DNA from: Gemmatimonas phototrophica
Lineage (GTDB): Bacteria > Gemmatimonadota > Gemmatimonadetes > Gemmatimonadales > Gemmatimonadaceae
Length of the DNA: 64,000 bases
Assembly (NCBI RefSeq): GCF_000695095.2
Contig: NZ_CP011454.1
Location: forward strand, 3,410,001-3,474,000
Reading direction: 5' to 3'
The position numbers and the translations under genes were made by a program. Below the pieces are notes generated by a model. That model did not search any database. It was not told the origin of the DNA and saw only the letters and a list, made by a program, of their open reading frames with translations. Positions 52,793 to 62,511 of the stretch are shown here, piece by piece. How positions within the stretch are numbered: position 1 is the first letter of the stretch; each line of letters opens with the position of its first letter.

Positions 52793-53127
52793 TCGGGACG
52801 GATTACGGGGAGTCGGACCGGTACTTCATAGTGTAGCACCGCGGGCAAACCGGGAATAGCATCTGGTTGGGACCAACCGTCTCCCGGAGCACCTGTGTCA
52901 CCCAGCCAGGGCCGGGATGGGGGGTAATACGGGGGGAAGATACCTGAAGTTGCAAAATGACTCACCCCACGGCGACGGGAGGGGCGACGCCTTTTTGGCA
53001 GGGGGCGGGGAGGTCATCCCGGCACCCTTCCGCCGGTTCAGCTTGCGAATGCTGCCGCGATGGCGTAATCCCGACGGTGCGGATCGTGCTCCTTCATGAG
53101 CGCCATTCCTCTTGATCGGGATTTCCT
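52793..53127. other. 335-base region between kinase operon and lon
   Basis: It contains the divergent promoters of the kinase pair and lon. No coding frame, RNA motif or well-matched heat-shock promoter is seen. The run ACGGGGGGAAGAT and other G-rich stretches (52917-53020) are unusual but not diagnostic. Confidence 0.4.
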
Positions 53128-55677
53128 ATGAGTCAGCGCCAGACCCTTCCCGTCCTGCCCCTGCGTGGGACGGTCATGTTCCCCGGAATCACCGCGCCCA
53201 TTGCGGCGGGGCGACCCGGCACCCTTCGCGCCATTGAAACAGCGCTCAAGGGTGACCGGCTTGTCTTCGCCGTGGCGCAGCGGGATAACACCGAGGAGCC
53301 TACCTCCGACATCCTCTTCACCACGGGCGTCATTGCCCGCATCGGTCAGGTGCAGCGCGGCCTGGGCGGGGTGCAGCTGCTGCTGCAGGGAGAGCAACGC
53401 GCCACGGCGCTGCACTACGCCGAACAGGATGGCCATCTCACGGCGGTCATTGTGCCGGCCGAAGAGATGACGCCGCTGGATCTCAAAGATCCCGCCTTTA
53501 CCGCCTTGCACAAGGAAGCCCGCGAACGGGCGGCTGAACTGGGCGAGAAGCGCGGCCTGCCGGAAGAGGTCGTGCATCAAGTGCTCGACTCGGTCGAAGA
53601 CGCCGGTCGTTTTTCTGACCTCGTGGCGGGCTACATCGAGCTCACCGTCCCGGAGAAACAGGGACTGCTGGAAACGCTGAGCGTGGAAGAGCGCCTCCGC
53701 CGGGTGCTCGTGCATGTCCAGCGGCAGATCGGCCTGCTGGAAGCGCAGGAGGACATCAAGAGTCAGGTGCAGGAAGAGCTGGGTGAACGGCAGCGCGAGA
53801 TGTTCCTGCGCGAGCAGCTCAAGGCCATTCAGAAGGAGTTGGGCGACGACGATTCCAGCAAGGAGATCTCCGAGCTGCGCGACAAGCTCAGCAAGCTCGA
53901 TCTTCCCAAGGAGGCACGCGCGGAAGTGGAACGCGAGCTGGGGCGCTTGGAGCGTGCCGGACGCGAAAGCATGGAGGCGCAGGTCATTCGCACCTACCTC
54001 GAGTGGATCGCCGAACTGCCGTGGAACAGCCGCAGCGATGATCATCTCGAACTGGCGCGCTCCGGTGAGATTCTCGACGAAGATCACTACGGCCTCAAGG
54101 ATGTGAAGGATCGCGTGCTGGAGTTCCTCGCCGTGCGTCAGTTGAGAGCGCAGCAGGTGGCGGCCGAAGTCGCGACGACGGGGGAGTTCCCGGTGTCGAA
54201 GCTCAAGGGCGACACGTCAGACGCGACCCCATCGCTGGGCAGCAGCGACGCCGAGCAGAAGATCACGGACACCAGGGAAGCCAAGTCGCGTGCCATGGCG
54301 CGTGGCCCCATTCTGCTTTTCAACGGGCCGCCGGGGGTGGGCAAGACCAGCATTGCGAAGTCCATCGCACGCGCCCTTGGCCGTGAGTACGTGCGCGTGG
54401 CGCTGGGTGGCGCCCGCGATGAGGCAGACATCCGTGGGCACCGGCGCACCTACGTAGGGGCGATGCCGGGGCGTATCATCCAGGGCATGAAGCAGGCGGG
54501 CACGCGCAATCCGGTCTTCCTGCTGGACGAGGTGGACAAGCTCGGCCAGTCGTATCAGGGCGACCCGAGCAGTGCCCTGCTGGAAGTCCTTGATCCGGCA
54601 CAGAACGATTCCTTTACCGACCACTACTTGGGCGTCCCCTTCGACTTGAGCGAGGTGCTGTTCATCGCCACGTCGAATTTCATCCAGAACATTCCCGGCC
54701 CGCTGCTGGACCGTATGGAAGTGGTGGACTTCAGCGGCTACACCGAGCGGGAGAAGGCGGAAATCGCCAAGACGTATCTGGTGCCGCGACAGCTGGAGGA
54801 ATCCGGACTGGCCGGGCGCGAACTCGTCTTCAGCGACGAGGCCATCATGAAGGTCATCAGCGAGTACACGCGCGAGAGCGGCGTGCGCCAGCTGGAGCGT
54901 CAGGTGGGCGCCGTGGCGCGCAAGGTGGCGCGACGGGTCGCCATGGGTGATACGGCCACCATCGACGACAAGGTGATCAGCGCGGACGAAGTGCGCGAAC
55001 TGCTGGGCCGCCCCAAGGTGCATCCGGAGCGTGCCAACGAACACGATGAGGTGGGGATCTCCACCGGGATGTACTACACGCCCATGGGCGGCGACATCAT
55101 GTTCGTGGAAGCGAGTATTCGTCGCGGCGGCCGTACCAAGCCGACGGACGATGAGGAACAGGTGCGCGTGGGGCCCATCTCCCTCATCCTCACCGGGCAG
55201 TTGGGTGACGTGATGAAGGAAAGCGCCCGCGCGGCGCTGACCTACGCGACCAACAACGCCGAGCTGTTGGGCATTCCGGCCGATCGGGTGGCCGGGGCCA
55301 GCGAAGCACATATCCATGTGCCCGCCGGCGCGATTCCGAAGGATGGTCCCAGTGCCGGGATCGCCATTGCCACCGCGCTGGTGAGCGAGATGTCCAACCG
55401 CAAAGTGCGGCGCGACGTCTCCATGACCGGAGAGATCACCCTGCGCGGCCGTGTGCTCCCCATTGGCGGCGTAAAGGAGAAGGTGCTCGGTGCCCACCGG
55501 GCGGGCATCAAGGAAGTGATCATCCCCAAGGCCAACGAGGCAGACCTTGAGGATGTGCCGGATGAAGTGCGCAAGCAGCTCACCTTCCATCCGGTGGAGA
55601 CGCTGCGTGATGTGCTGCGCATTGCGCTCATTGATGCCGGGGCAGCCGCTGCGGTAGAGGAGTTGGTGGGGGTGTAA
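53128..55677 (+). CDS. lon: ATP-dependent protease Lon with insert before Walker A
   Basis: An 849-residue Lon: N-terminal substrate-binding domain (LPVLPLRGTVMFPG), coiled coil, AAA+ module with Walker A GPPGVGKT (400-407) and Walker B PVFLLDEVD (462-470), and the protease domain with Ser742 (PKDGPSAG) and Lys785 (GGVKEKVLGAH). Between about 342 and 391 there is an Ala/Thr/Ser/Asp-rich insert of about 45-50 residues not found in typical Lon proteins, where only a short link joins LEYLAV to GPILC. Lon degrades misfolded and regulatory proteins. Confidence 0.95.
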   Translation: MSQRQTLPVLPLRGTVMFPGITAPIAAGRPGTLRAIETALKGDRLVFAVAQRDNTEEPTSDILFTTGVIARIGQVQRGLGGVQLLLQGEQRATALHYAEQDGHLTAVIVPAEEMTPLDLKDPAFTALHKEARERAAELGEKRGLPEEVVHQVLDSVEDAGRFSDLVAGYIELTVPEKQGLLETLSVEERLRRVLVHVQRQIGLLEAQEDIKSQVQEELGERQREMFLREQLKAIQKELGDDDSSKEISELRDKLSKLDLPKEARAEVERELGRLERAGRESMEAQVIRTYLEWIAELPWNSRSDDHLELARSGEILDEDHYGLKDVKDRVLEFLAVRQLRAQQVAAEVATTGEFPVSKLKGDTSDATPSLGSSDAEQKITDTREAKSRAMARGPILLFNGPPGVGKTSIAKSIARALGREYVRVALGGARDEADIRGHRRTYVGAMPGRIIQGMKQAGTRNPVFLLDEVDKLGQSYQGDPSSALLEVLDPAQNDSFTDHYLGVPFDLSEVLFIATSNFIQNIPGPLLDRMEVVDFSGYTEREKAEIAKTYLVPRQLEESGLAGRELVFSDEAIMKVISEYTRESGVRQLERQVGAVARKVARRVAMGDTATIDDKVISADEVRELLGRPKVHPERANEHDEVGISTGMYYTPMGGDIMFVEASIRRGGRTKPTDDEEQVRVGPISLILTGQLGDVMKESARAALTYATNNAELLGIPADRVAGASEAHIHVPAGAIPKDGPSAGIAIATALVSEMSNRKVRRDVSMTGEITLRGRVLPIGGVKEKVLGAHRAGIKEVIIPKANEADLEDVPDEVRKQLTFHPVETLRDVLRIALIDAGAAAAVEELVGV

Positions 55678-55689
55678 GCTCACCGAACA

Positions 55690-55725
55690 ACAAACGGCCC
55701 GCGCATGGCTGCGCGGGCCGTTTGT
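55690..55725. terminator. Bidirectional terminator between lon and the ABC/M1 gene
   Basis: A perfect 15-bp stem (ACAAACGGCCCGCGC and complement) has a 6-nt ATGGCT loop; the sequence after it on the + strand is TTTGTCGTTT-like, and the opposite strand also starts with T-rich GTTGTT. It sits 12 bases after lon and 14 bases before the stop of the convergent ABC/M1 gene. Confidence 0.85.
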
Positions 55726-55739
55726 CGTTTCAGACCTCC

Positions 55740-58700
55740 TCAGTTGCCGATATCGCGGGAGTTGTCCCCCGGATTGCGATCAATGAGGAGGTTGTACGGG
55801 TCAATACCGGCGCGAGCCGGCTTGACCGGTACCACGAATTCGTAGCGCGCGGTGCCCGCTTTCACCCGCACACGCCTGAGGCTCAGCGCCTCGCCAATGC
55901 GGGTTCCAGTCTTGGCTGCACCGAACACCCCGATATCCACCAGATCGTTCATGGGGATTTCGGTTTCCGCGCCAAGTGAATCGGCCCGCAGCTTCTTGGC
56001 CGTGGCCGTGAGCACCACCTTGTACGACCCATTGGCCAGTTTCGTACTGGAGAGACTGTCGGTCTTCACATCCCACAGGGTGATCGTCTCGAAGTAATCC
56101 TCAATGGCGTACTTGAGCGAATCCGGCGTGGCCGCATTGATGTGCCGCATGAGGTCGAGCGAGGTGGCGTACGGCGGGCCGGTAAACCGGCCTTCGTCGA
56201 GGTAGGCGCGCAGCGCGGTGTGCAGCGCCTCCTGCCCAATGAGATCGCGTAAGGCGAAAAACGCGATCGCTCCCTTCTGGTACCAGATGTAACTCTGGAG
56301 ATCTACCCGCGTGAGTGGCCGCTCGCCCTTGCTTTCACCGGCGCGACCACGGAGGTACCGCTCCAGTTCGGCGCGCAGGAACTTCTGCGTAAAGGCCCGC
56401 CCGTGCTGGCGGTCGGTCACCACCAACGCCGCGTACTCCGAGAGCGACTCCGACAACATCTGCGAACCTTCCACATCGGCCGGCATGCGCTGATACGGGA
56501 ACCACTGGTGGGCGATTTCGTGCGCGGTGACAAAGTACGGCAGATCCGTGTCTTCCACGTCCGAACTGTCTACCCGTGCCACAAAGCCGATGTCCTCGGA
56601 GTACGGCACCGTATTGGGAAACGACTGCGCAAAGCCGGCGTAGCGCGGAAATTCGAGAATGCGGAGCTGCCGGTGCTGGTACGGACCGAACTCCTGCGAA
56701 AAGAACGCCAACGATGCCTTGGACGCATCCAGCATGCGCGCCACGTTGAACGTGTGCGTGGGATGGTGATACACCTCCACTGGCACCGTGCCCCACATGG
56801 CTTTCGTCACGGTCCACCGTGCGGACAGCACCGAAAAGAAATTCGGCATCGGCGTATCCATCACATAGTGGAAGTAGCGCCGCCCATTGGCCGTCCATTC
56901 CTTTTGCAGGTAGCCGGGCGCCATGGCAATCTGATCCGGATCGGTACTGACGGTGGCCTCGAACGTCACGAAGTCGGCATCGGCCAGGAACGACTGTCGC
57001 TGTAGCCCCGCCGAATCGGTGCGTGGCTTTCCACGGCGGGCGAGCGGCAGTGCATACTTGCGACGCAGTTCATCGCTGGCGAGCTCGTTGGACGCCTGGT
57101 ACCCGAAGGAGGGAAACATCTCCCGGTTGAAGAATGTGCCATTCTCCACCAACGAGCGGTCAGGCTGCCCGTTCGGGAAACCACGACGGGCAAACCGCTG
57201 CACCACGCGAACGCGCAGCGAGTCCCCGGGCGCGAGAGGGCTTGCCAGGCGCAGCAGGTGCACGCCCCAGGCGCTGTCGTGCCGGATTGTCGTGAACGGC
57301 CGGTCGATGGTGACTGAATCCAGCGTGACGGTCAGTGCGGCGGCATCGGCGGCCACATTGAGCAACATTGTATCAATCGGCACGCCACTCCGGTTCAGCA
57401 CGGTATAGCTCGTGGCTGTGCGGGCCGTACCGGCCGTGGGTGCAAGATCTACCTGCAGCTCAACGGCCACGACCTTGGGCAGCACCAGCCGTTCCATCGG
57501 GCGCCACTGCTGTTCGTAGCGCACCTGCCGCTGCTCCCGTTCCTTACGCGTGAAGTAGGGATTGAGCACACTGGCGTTGTAAAAAAAAAGTCCACCAAAC
57601 GCGCCGGCTCCTGCCAATCCGCCCGCCACCGCCGCGCGCGTTCCACCGGTGAACCGCGCTCGCATACGCACCGCAAACGGTACGTCCGCCGTGCCCCGTT
57701 GCCAGGACAGATACGCCAACACCGCCAGCACCACGCCAATGGATGTCCAGTACCCATGTATTGCCGGAAAGGCCTGCAGATACGGACCGGTGCCGTTAAG
57801 GTCGGACCAGCGCAGACTGGGCGTGGACAGCAGATTCAGCAGCCGGTAGTCATATCCCAGATTGGCGGTGGCAGCGGTACTCACCCACACCAGAATCATG
57901 ATCACATGACCAATGGGCTTGCGCGGCACCAGCGCTTGCACGAGAAACGCCAACGCCACCATGGGCATCCACGTCGGAAAGTCCGCGACGTAGACGTACA
58001 ACCCGTACACCGGCAGATCGAGCACCGGATAGCCCTTTAGCAATTGCACGGCCATGGTGCCCACCATGGCGGCGGTGGCGAACGCCAGCAAGAGCAGCAG
58101 CATGGCCGACATCTTGCCCAAAACAATACTCGCTGTTTGTACCGGTGAGGCGTCCAGTACCTGATCAAGCTTCACCTGTCGTTCACGCCACACCAGCTCC
58201 CCGGCATAGAACGTCAGCAGAATGAGCATGAACAGGAACGACGCGTTAATGGACGACTCGGCCATCAGCCAGCTCATGGGCCACGAGCGGTTCTGCCCGT
58301 TCTGATCCGCATACCACGCGTTCATCAGCGTGTTGATAAGTCCGATGGTGGCAATGGCCAGAAACGGCACGCTACGTACGAGCGATTGGGCATGAAACCG
58401 TGTGACGCTCCACCATCCCGCCACCATACCTGGTGGTGCATAGCTCCCTGCGGCTCGTGGCAGCACATTCACCGGGTCGCGCACCACGGCGTCGGCCTTG
58501 GACGCGCGTGACTTACGCGTAACCCGCGATTCCTTTTCGAGTCGCATGAAGCGGAACGTCACGGCAAGCAACAGCGCCCCGAGCGCCGACCACGCCGCGC
58601 GATTGATGCCAATGAATCCCTCCACCGGGAGCGTCCGGGCGTTCTTCTCCACCGGCGTCCAGTAGCGCGTCACCAGATCGATGGAGCGAATGGCAAACGG

Positions 58701-59327
58701 ATCAATCAGGTTGGCGAGCTGGTCGCGATCGAGCGTGCGCACCAGTTCGTCGGCGACGGAATACCCCACCAGCAGCAGGATTCCAGCTACGTACACACTA
58801 AAGGCACTGCGGGTGAGCGACCCAACCGAGAACAGCAGCGCGCTGAGAAAGAAGACCCCTGGCACGCCAATGAGCAGAAATGGCTGCAGGTAGAACCAGA
58901 GATTGATGGGCTGCAGCGTTTCCTGGTCGACCCATGGCATGGCCGAGCCCACGATGGCGCCCAGCGGCAGCGCAGCAAACACGAGCAACATGGCCAGCAG
59001 GGCAGCCATGTATTTGGACGCGAGATATCCGCTGCGGGAGATTCGGGTGGTAAAGACCAGTTCGTGCACGCCGGCCTCGAAGTCCCGCAACACCGACGAC
59101 CCCACCAGCGCGCTGGTGATGATCTGCCCAATGGCCAGCATGATGGCGTACATCTGTGCCAGAGCATACGGGCTGTTCTTCTTTACCTTCCCCATGGCCG
59201 CGCCGGTGAGCACCGCTTCCGTACTCAGGGCAAAGAAGGCTAGGAAGAACATGATGGCCACGTACAGCCATGTGGTGGGACGCCGGAAGTGCCCGCGCAG
59301 CTCAAACGCAAACAGAGGGCCGAACAT
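55740..59327 (-). CDS. ABC-2 permease fused to M1-family metallopeptidase
   Basis: A 1195-residue fusion. Residues 1-570 are a double ABC-2-type permease with about 12 membrane helices (FRRPTTWLYVAIMFFLAFFA, then a second half with GELVWRERQVKLDQVLDASP). Residues 590-1195 form an M1 peptidase: zinc motif HEIAHQW (936-942), followed by LSESLSEY where Glu960 is the probable third ligand, one residue further than in the classical HExxH-18-E spacing. The same fusion occurs in Bacteroidetes. The peptidase would face the periplasm. The ATP-binding partner is encoded directly upstream, overlapping by one base. Confidence 0.9.
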   Translation of the reverse strand: MFGPLFAFELRGHFRRPTTWLYVAIMFFLAFFALSTEAVLTGAAMGKVKKNSPYALAQMYAIMLAIGQIITSALVGSSVLRDFEAGVHELVFTTRISRSGYLASKYMAALLAMLLVFAALPLGAIVGSAMPWVDQETLQPINLWFYLQPFLLIGVPGVFFLSALLFSVGSLTRSAFSVYVAGILLLVGYSVADELVRTLDRDQLANLIDPFAIRSIDLVTRYWTPVEKNARTLPVEGFIGINRAAWSALGALLLAVTFRFMRLEKESRVTRKSRASKADAVVRDPVNVLPRAAGSYAPPGMVAGWWSVTRFHAQSLVRSVPFLAIATIGLINTLMNAWYADQNGQNRSWPMSWLMAESSINASFLFMLILLTFYAGELVWRERQVKLDQVLDASPVQTASIVLGKMSAMLLLLLAFATAAMVGTMAVQLLKGYPVLDLPVYGLYVYVADFPTWMPMVALAFLVQALVPRKPIGHVIMILVWVSTAATANLGYDYRLLNLLSTPSLRWSDLNGTGPYLQAFPAIHGYWTSIGVVLAVLAYLSWQRGTADVPFAVRMRARFTGGTRAAVAGGLAGAGAFGGLFFYNASVLNPYFTRKEREQRQVRYEQQWRPMERLVLPKVVAVELQVDLAPTAGTARTATSYTVLNRSGVPIDTMLLNVAADAAALTVTLDSVTIDRPFTTIRHDSAWGVHLLRLASPLAPGDSLRVRVVQRFARRGFPNGQPDRSLVENGTFFNREMFPSFGYQASNELASDELRRKYALPLARRGKPRTDSAGLQRQSFLADADFVTFEATVSTDPDQIAMAPGYLQKEWTANGRRYFHYVMDTPMPNFFSVLSARWTVTKAMWGTVPVEVYHHPTHTFNVARMLDASKASLAFFSQEFGPYQHRQLRILEFPRYAGFAQSFPNTVPYSEDIGFVARVDSSDVEDTDLPYFVTAHEIAHQWFPYQRMPADVEGSQMLSESLSEYAALVVTDRQHGRAFTQKFLRAELERYLRGRAGESKGERPLTRVDLQSYIWYQKGAIAFFALRDLIGQEALHTALRAYLDEGRFTGPPYATSLDLMRHINAATPDSLKYAIEDYFETITLWDVKTDSLSSTKLANGSYKVVLTATAKKLRADSLGAETEIPMNDLVDIGVFGAAKTGTRIGEALSLRRVRVKAGTARYEFVVPVKPARAGIDPYNLLIDRNPGDNSRDIGN

Positions 59328-60223
59328 CAGGCCTCCACGGGAACACGACCACCGGAGGCTTCCGCCAGACGGTGGAAGTACACGTCCTCGAGACTGGGCT
59401 CCACCTGTTCGAAGCCATCACCCGGGTGACTCGTGGCATACACATGCAGCACCGTGTTGCCGGCCACCATGCGACTCGAGATCACCTGATACTGCGCGCG
59501 ATACGCCTCGGCTTGTTGCCGCGGAATGGTGCGGCGCCAGATATGCCCACGCACTTCATCCAGAATGCGCTCCGGCTCCCCCTGCACCACCACCTGCCCC
59601 TTGTTGATCACGGCCATCTGCGAACAGAGTTCGCGGACATCTTCCACGATGTGTGTGGACAGGATCACCACCACATCGTCACCGATCTCGGCCAACAGAT
59701 TGAGAAAACGGTTCCGCTCCGTGGGATCAAGGCCAGCGGTGGGTTCGTCCACAATGAGCAGTTTGGGGCTGCCGGCGAGCGCAATGGCAATGCCCAGCCG
59801 CTGCTTCATGCCTCCCGAATACCCGCCCACACTCTTCTTGCGGACATCGTAGAGGTTGACCTGATGCAGCAGCGATGCCACCAGCTCCTTGCGCTCGCCC
59901 GGCTGCACCACCCCTTTGAGCGTGGCGAAGTGATCGAGGATGGCGTCGGCCGGCATGTTGGGGTACAGCCCGAATTCCTGTGGCAGGTACCCCAGTTGCG
60001 CGCGCAGCTTCTCCGGCTCGCGCAGGACATCGAGGTCGCGGAACATGATGGAACCGCTGTCGGGTGGCTGCAGCGTCGCAATGGTGCGCATCAGCGACGA
60101 CTTGCCCGCACCGTTGGGGCCAAGCAGCCCGAACATTCCCGGCGCAATAGTCAACGACAGATCCTGCAACGCACGAACGCCGTTGGGATACGTTTTGGAA
60201 ACGCTTTGAATTCGCAGGGTCAT
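59327..60223 (-). CDS. ABC transporter ATP-binding protein
   Basis: A 298-residue ATPase: Walker A GPNGAGKS, Q-loop LPQEFGLYPNM, signature YSGGMKQRLG, Walker B LLIVDEPTAGLD, and the switch His in STHIVED. It belongs to the ABC-2 (NatA/CcmA-like) export type and must power the permease-peptidase fusion encoded downstream, whose ATG overlaps its TGA (TGATG). The start 60223 (MTLRIQ) is preferred to an ATG 13 codons upstream. Confidence 0.93.
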   Translation of the reverse strand: MTLRIQSVSKTYPNGVRALQDLSLTIAPGMFGLLGPNGAGKSSLMRTIATLQPPDSGSIMFRDLDVLREPEKLRAQLGYLPQEFGLYPNMPADAILDHFATLKGVVQPGERKELVASLLHQVNLYDVRKKSVGGYSGGMKQRLGIAIALAGSPKLLIVDEPTAGLDPTERNRFLNLLAEIGDDVVVILSTHIVEDVRELCSQMAVINKGQVVVQGEPERILDEVRGHIWRRTIPRQQAEAYRAQYQVISSRMVAGNTVLHVYATSHPGDGFEQVEPSLEDVYFHRLAEASGGRVPVEA

Positions 60224-60338
60224 AGGGGCCGGCCGGTAATGGAGGGGGCTTTCCAGAGTCACCGATCAGCTTGCAGCCACGCCCCGTCATTCGCAACGAC
60301 GACATACGTTCCCGTTCATGACACGGGGTACATCCGCA

Positions 60339-61565
60339 CTAGAACGCCTGCTGCCAACGCATGACCGCGACATGTTCACGACGACCGCCAAGGGTCGGTG
60401 TGGTTGCATCAAGAGCGGCAGTCAGGCGAGTGGTCACGGTGGGAATCCACCCAATGGCCACACCAGCCGTGCGAGCCTCACGCACCGATCCCCCCGCTAA
60501 CAGCCGCGGGGCCACGTCATGCGTGAGCCGCAACAGGCCGGCGCGTGCGCCTACTTCGATGGCGCCGGCGCCGCCGCGTGGCGTGATCTCCTGATGCACA
60601 TCGCGGATGCCGTTCAAGACCAGTGCCGAGCGCAGCGAGAGCGCCGCGCTGCGAACGAGGCGATCGGTGGCGGACAGTCGGACCCGCTGCCACTGCTGCG
60701 CGGCTTCGGCGCCAACCATGAGGCGCGCAGTGCCCGCGACGCCGCCCACCGAGGCGCGCCCGCGCCGGCCGTCGGCAATAACCGTCCCTTCGTTGGTCCC
60801 GTCGCTGCGAAACACGGCCAGCGGCTGCTGGCCGACCGAAAGCAGCCGGGCCACGGCTGGCGTCTCGAGTGTCCCCCGTTCCTCGCCCGCCAGGACGCTC
60901 GCCTGCACTTCCGCATAGATCGTCTTGGCGGTACGTCGCCAACTGCTGCGCGCCAGCAGGTCGTAGCCGACGCCGGAGGTGGCACTGACATCGCCGTCGG
61001 TGTCCACAATAGGCGCATCGGTCCGCAACGGCGTGCGGAAGGCGCCGCCCGTCAGGGTGAGCGCCCCTCCCTGAACGCTGATTTGGCCACCCATACTGCG
61101 GCTGGGCATAAGCGTGTTCACCGCGCTGCGTTCGGCGAACAACAGTGTACTGGAGGACTGCATGCGCTCGGTGCCGAACGCGGGGCGAAAGCGCCCCAAT
61201 CGAGCCGTCAGGGCGCGGCCGCGCCAGCCCACAAAGGCATCCTGGACCTGCACGCGCCCCTGGCCGAAGTCCGGTTGTAATCGCACATGCCATCCTTGCC
61301 GATGGGCGGCATCGAAGACCAACCGCGCGCGACGCAGCAGCAGGCCATCGGGGGCGCGCGCCTGCGGTCCGGATGCCCATCGGCCATCCACCTGGAGATA
61401 GCCGCCAAGACTGACGCGTATCTCATCGCCAACGCCGAGATCAAGACGGCCGCGCTCATCATCGGTGCGCGCCGGCGGGCGCCCAGCATCCTGTGCATCG
61501 AGGCGCCCCCCCACAAGCATCGCCCAGCACCACCATGTACGCCGCCAGAGCACGCGCCCCCTCAT
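60339..61565 (-). CDS. Phosphate-selective porin O/P-like outer-membrane protein
   Basis: A 408-residue beta-barrel protein with a short signal peptide (WAMLVGGRLDAQ) and the OprP/OprO features: VSLGGYLQVDGRW, LLLRRARLVFDAAHRQGWHVRLQP, VQVQDAFVGWRG, LTARLGRFRPAFGTERM. It ends with WQQAF, an aromatic terminus for BAM insertion. In Pseudomonas such porins pass phosphate or polyphosphate. The gene is 25 bases after the SPFH-lipoprotein gene on the same strand. Confidence 0.82.
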   Translation of the reverse strand: MRGRVLWRRTWWCWAMLVGGRLDAQDAGRPPARTDDERGRLDLGVGDEIRVSLGGYLQVDGRWASGPQARAPDGLLLRRARLVFDAAHRQGWHVRLQPDFGQGRVQVQDAFVGWRGRALTARLGRFRPAFGTERMQSSSTLLFAERSAVNTLMPSRSMGGQISVQGGALTLTGGAFRTPLRTDAPIVDTDGDVSATSGVGYDLLARSSWRRTAKTIYAEVQASVLAGEERGTLETPAVARLLSVGQQPLAVFRSDGTNEGTVIADGRRGRASVGGVAGTARLMVGAEAAQQWQRVRLSATDRLVRSAALSLRSALVLNGIRDVHQEITPRGGAGAIEVGARAGLLRLTHDVAPRLLAGGSVREARTAGVAIGWIPTVTTRLTAALDATTPTLGGRREHVAVMRWQQAF

Positions 61566-61590
61566 GCGCCGCCCCGTCCGACCGGTACGA

Positions 61591-62511
61591 TCACGGCTTG
61601 CGTACAGGGAGCGGCGGCAGCGACGGCCGGACTTCGCGACGCGGGGCGTTGGCCGTACTCGATTCCATCGCGCCCGTGCTGATGCGCGGGTCCACCGAGG
61701 TGTCGTTTGTCAGCATCATGGGTGACTTGCCATCCGTCACGATGACCTTGGCGTTGTTGCTGCGCGCCAACTCCCGGAACGCTTCGATCTGCTGGTAATT
61801 GATGATGGCCGGCGTCAACCCCTGGGCGATGATCGCCCACGAATCACGGATACCCTGCGCCTCAATAGTCCGCCGCTCGGCCTCCTGCTTTTCCCGATCA
61901 AGAACGAAGCGCATCTGCTCCGAACGCTGCTCCGCTTCCAGCTTCTCCTCAATGGCGCGCGCCAGGTCCGAAGGCAGCTTGATACTCTTGAGCAGCACAT
62001 TCTCCACCACGAAGCCTCGCGGTGAGAGGGTCTCCATCATCTGCTGCCGAATGGCCTGCTCGATGCCCGTACGGGTACCCGAGTGCATGTCCTTGGCCAT
62101 ATAGCGCGCCGAGACATCGGCCGCGGCAGAGCGGAACACCGGAATAATGACATCGTCTTCGTAGCTCACACCGCTCGTTTCGAGGATCTGGCGGATGTTT
62201 TCCGTTTTCGCGCGATAGAGAATGGATACTTCCGCCGCCACATTGAGCCCTTCCTTGGACGGCATCTCAAGACGCACCTCGCGATTGACCACACGTGCCG
62301 GCACGCGCAGCACCGAGTTGATGCCGGGAATGACGAACTGGGCACCGGGCTGCAGCGGGCCGCTGGAGATCCGCCCGAAGCTGGTCTTTACCCCGATTTC
62401 ATCCTGACGGATGGTGGCGCAGGCCGTCAGCAGTGGCACCGCACAGAACGCGAGCGCAGTGGCGCGGTAAGCCGTTGGGAATCGGCGGGAGGAGACACGG
62501 GTCGCATGCAT
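61591..62511 (-). CDS. SPFH/prohibitin-like lipoprotein
   Basis: A 306-residue protein with a lipoprotein signal (VPLLTAC) and an SPFH (band-7) domain: IRQDEIGVKTSFGRI, PGINSVLRVPARVVNREVRL, ILYRAKTENIRQIL. A coiled coil rich in Glu, Arg and Ala follows (ARAIEEKLEAEQRSEQMRFV), then a conserved AQGIRDSWAIIAQGLT segment seen in prohibitin-family proteins. SPFH proteins form large ring or cage assemblies on membranes. The ATG at 62511 gives the normal signal length. Confidence 0.88.
   Translation of the reverse strand: MHATRVSSRRFPTAYRATALAFCAVPLLTACATIRQDEIGVKTSFGRISSGPLQPGAQFVIPGINSVLRVPARVVNREVRLEMPSKEGLNVAAEVSILYRAKTENIRQILETSGVSYEDDVIIPVFRSAAADVSARYMAKDMHSGTRTGIEQAIRQQMMETLSPRGFVVENVLLKSIKLPSDLARAIEEKLEAEQRSEQMRFVLDREKQEAERRTIEAQGIRDSWAIIAQGLTPAIINYQQIEAFRELARSNNAKVIVTDGKSPMMLTNDTSVDPRISTGAMESSTANAPRREVRPSLPPLPVRKP

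Noticed and set aside
52793-53127. Heat-shock promoter or CIRCE element for lon
   Set aside because: No sequence close to the known heat-shock sigma consensus or to the CIRCE inverted repeat was found upstream of lon.
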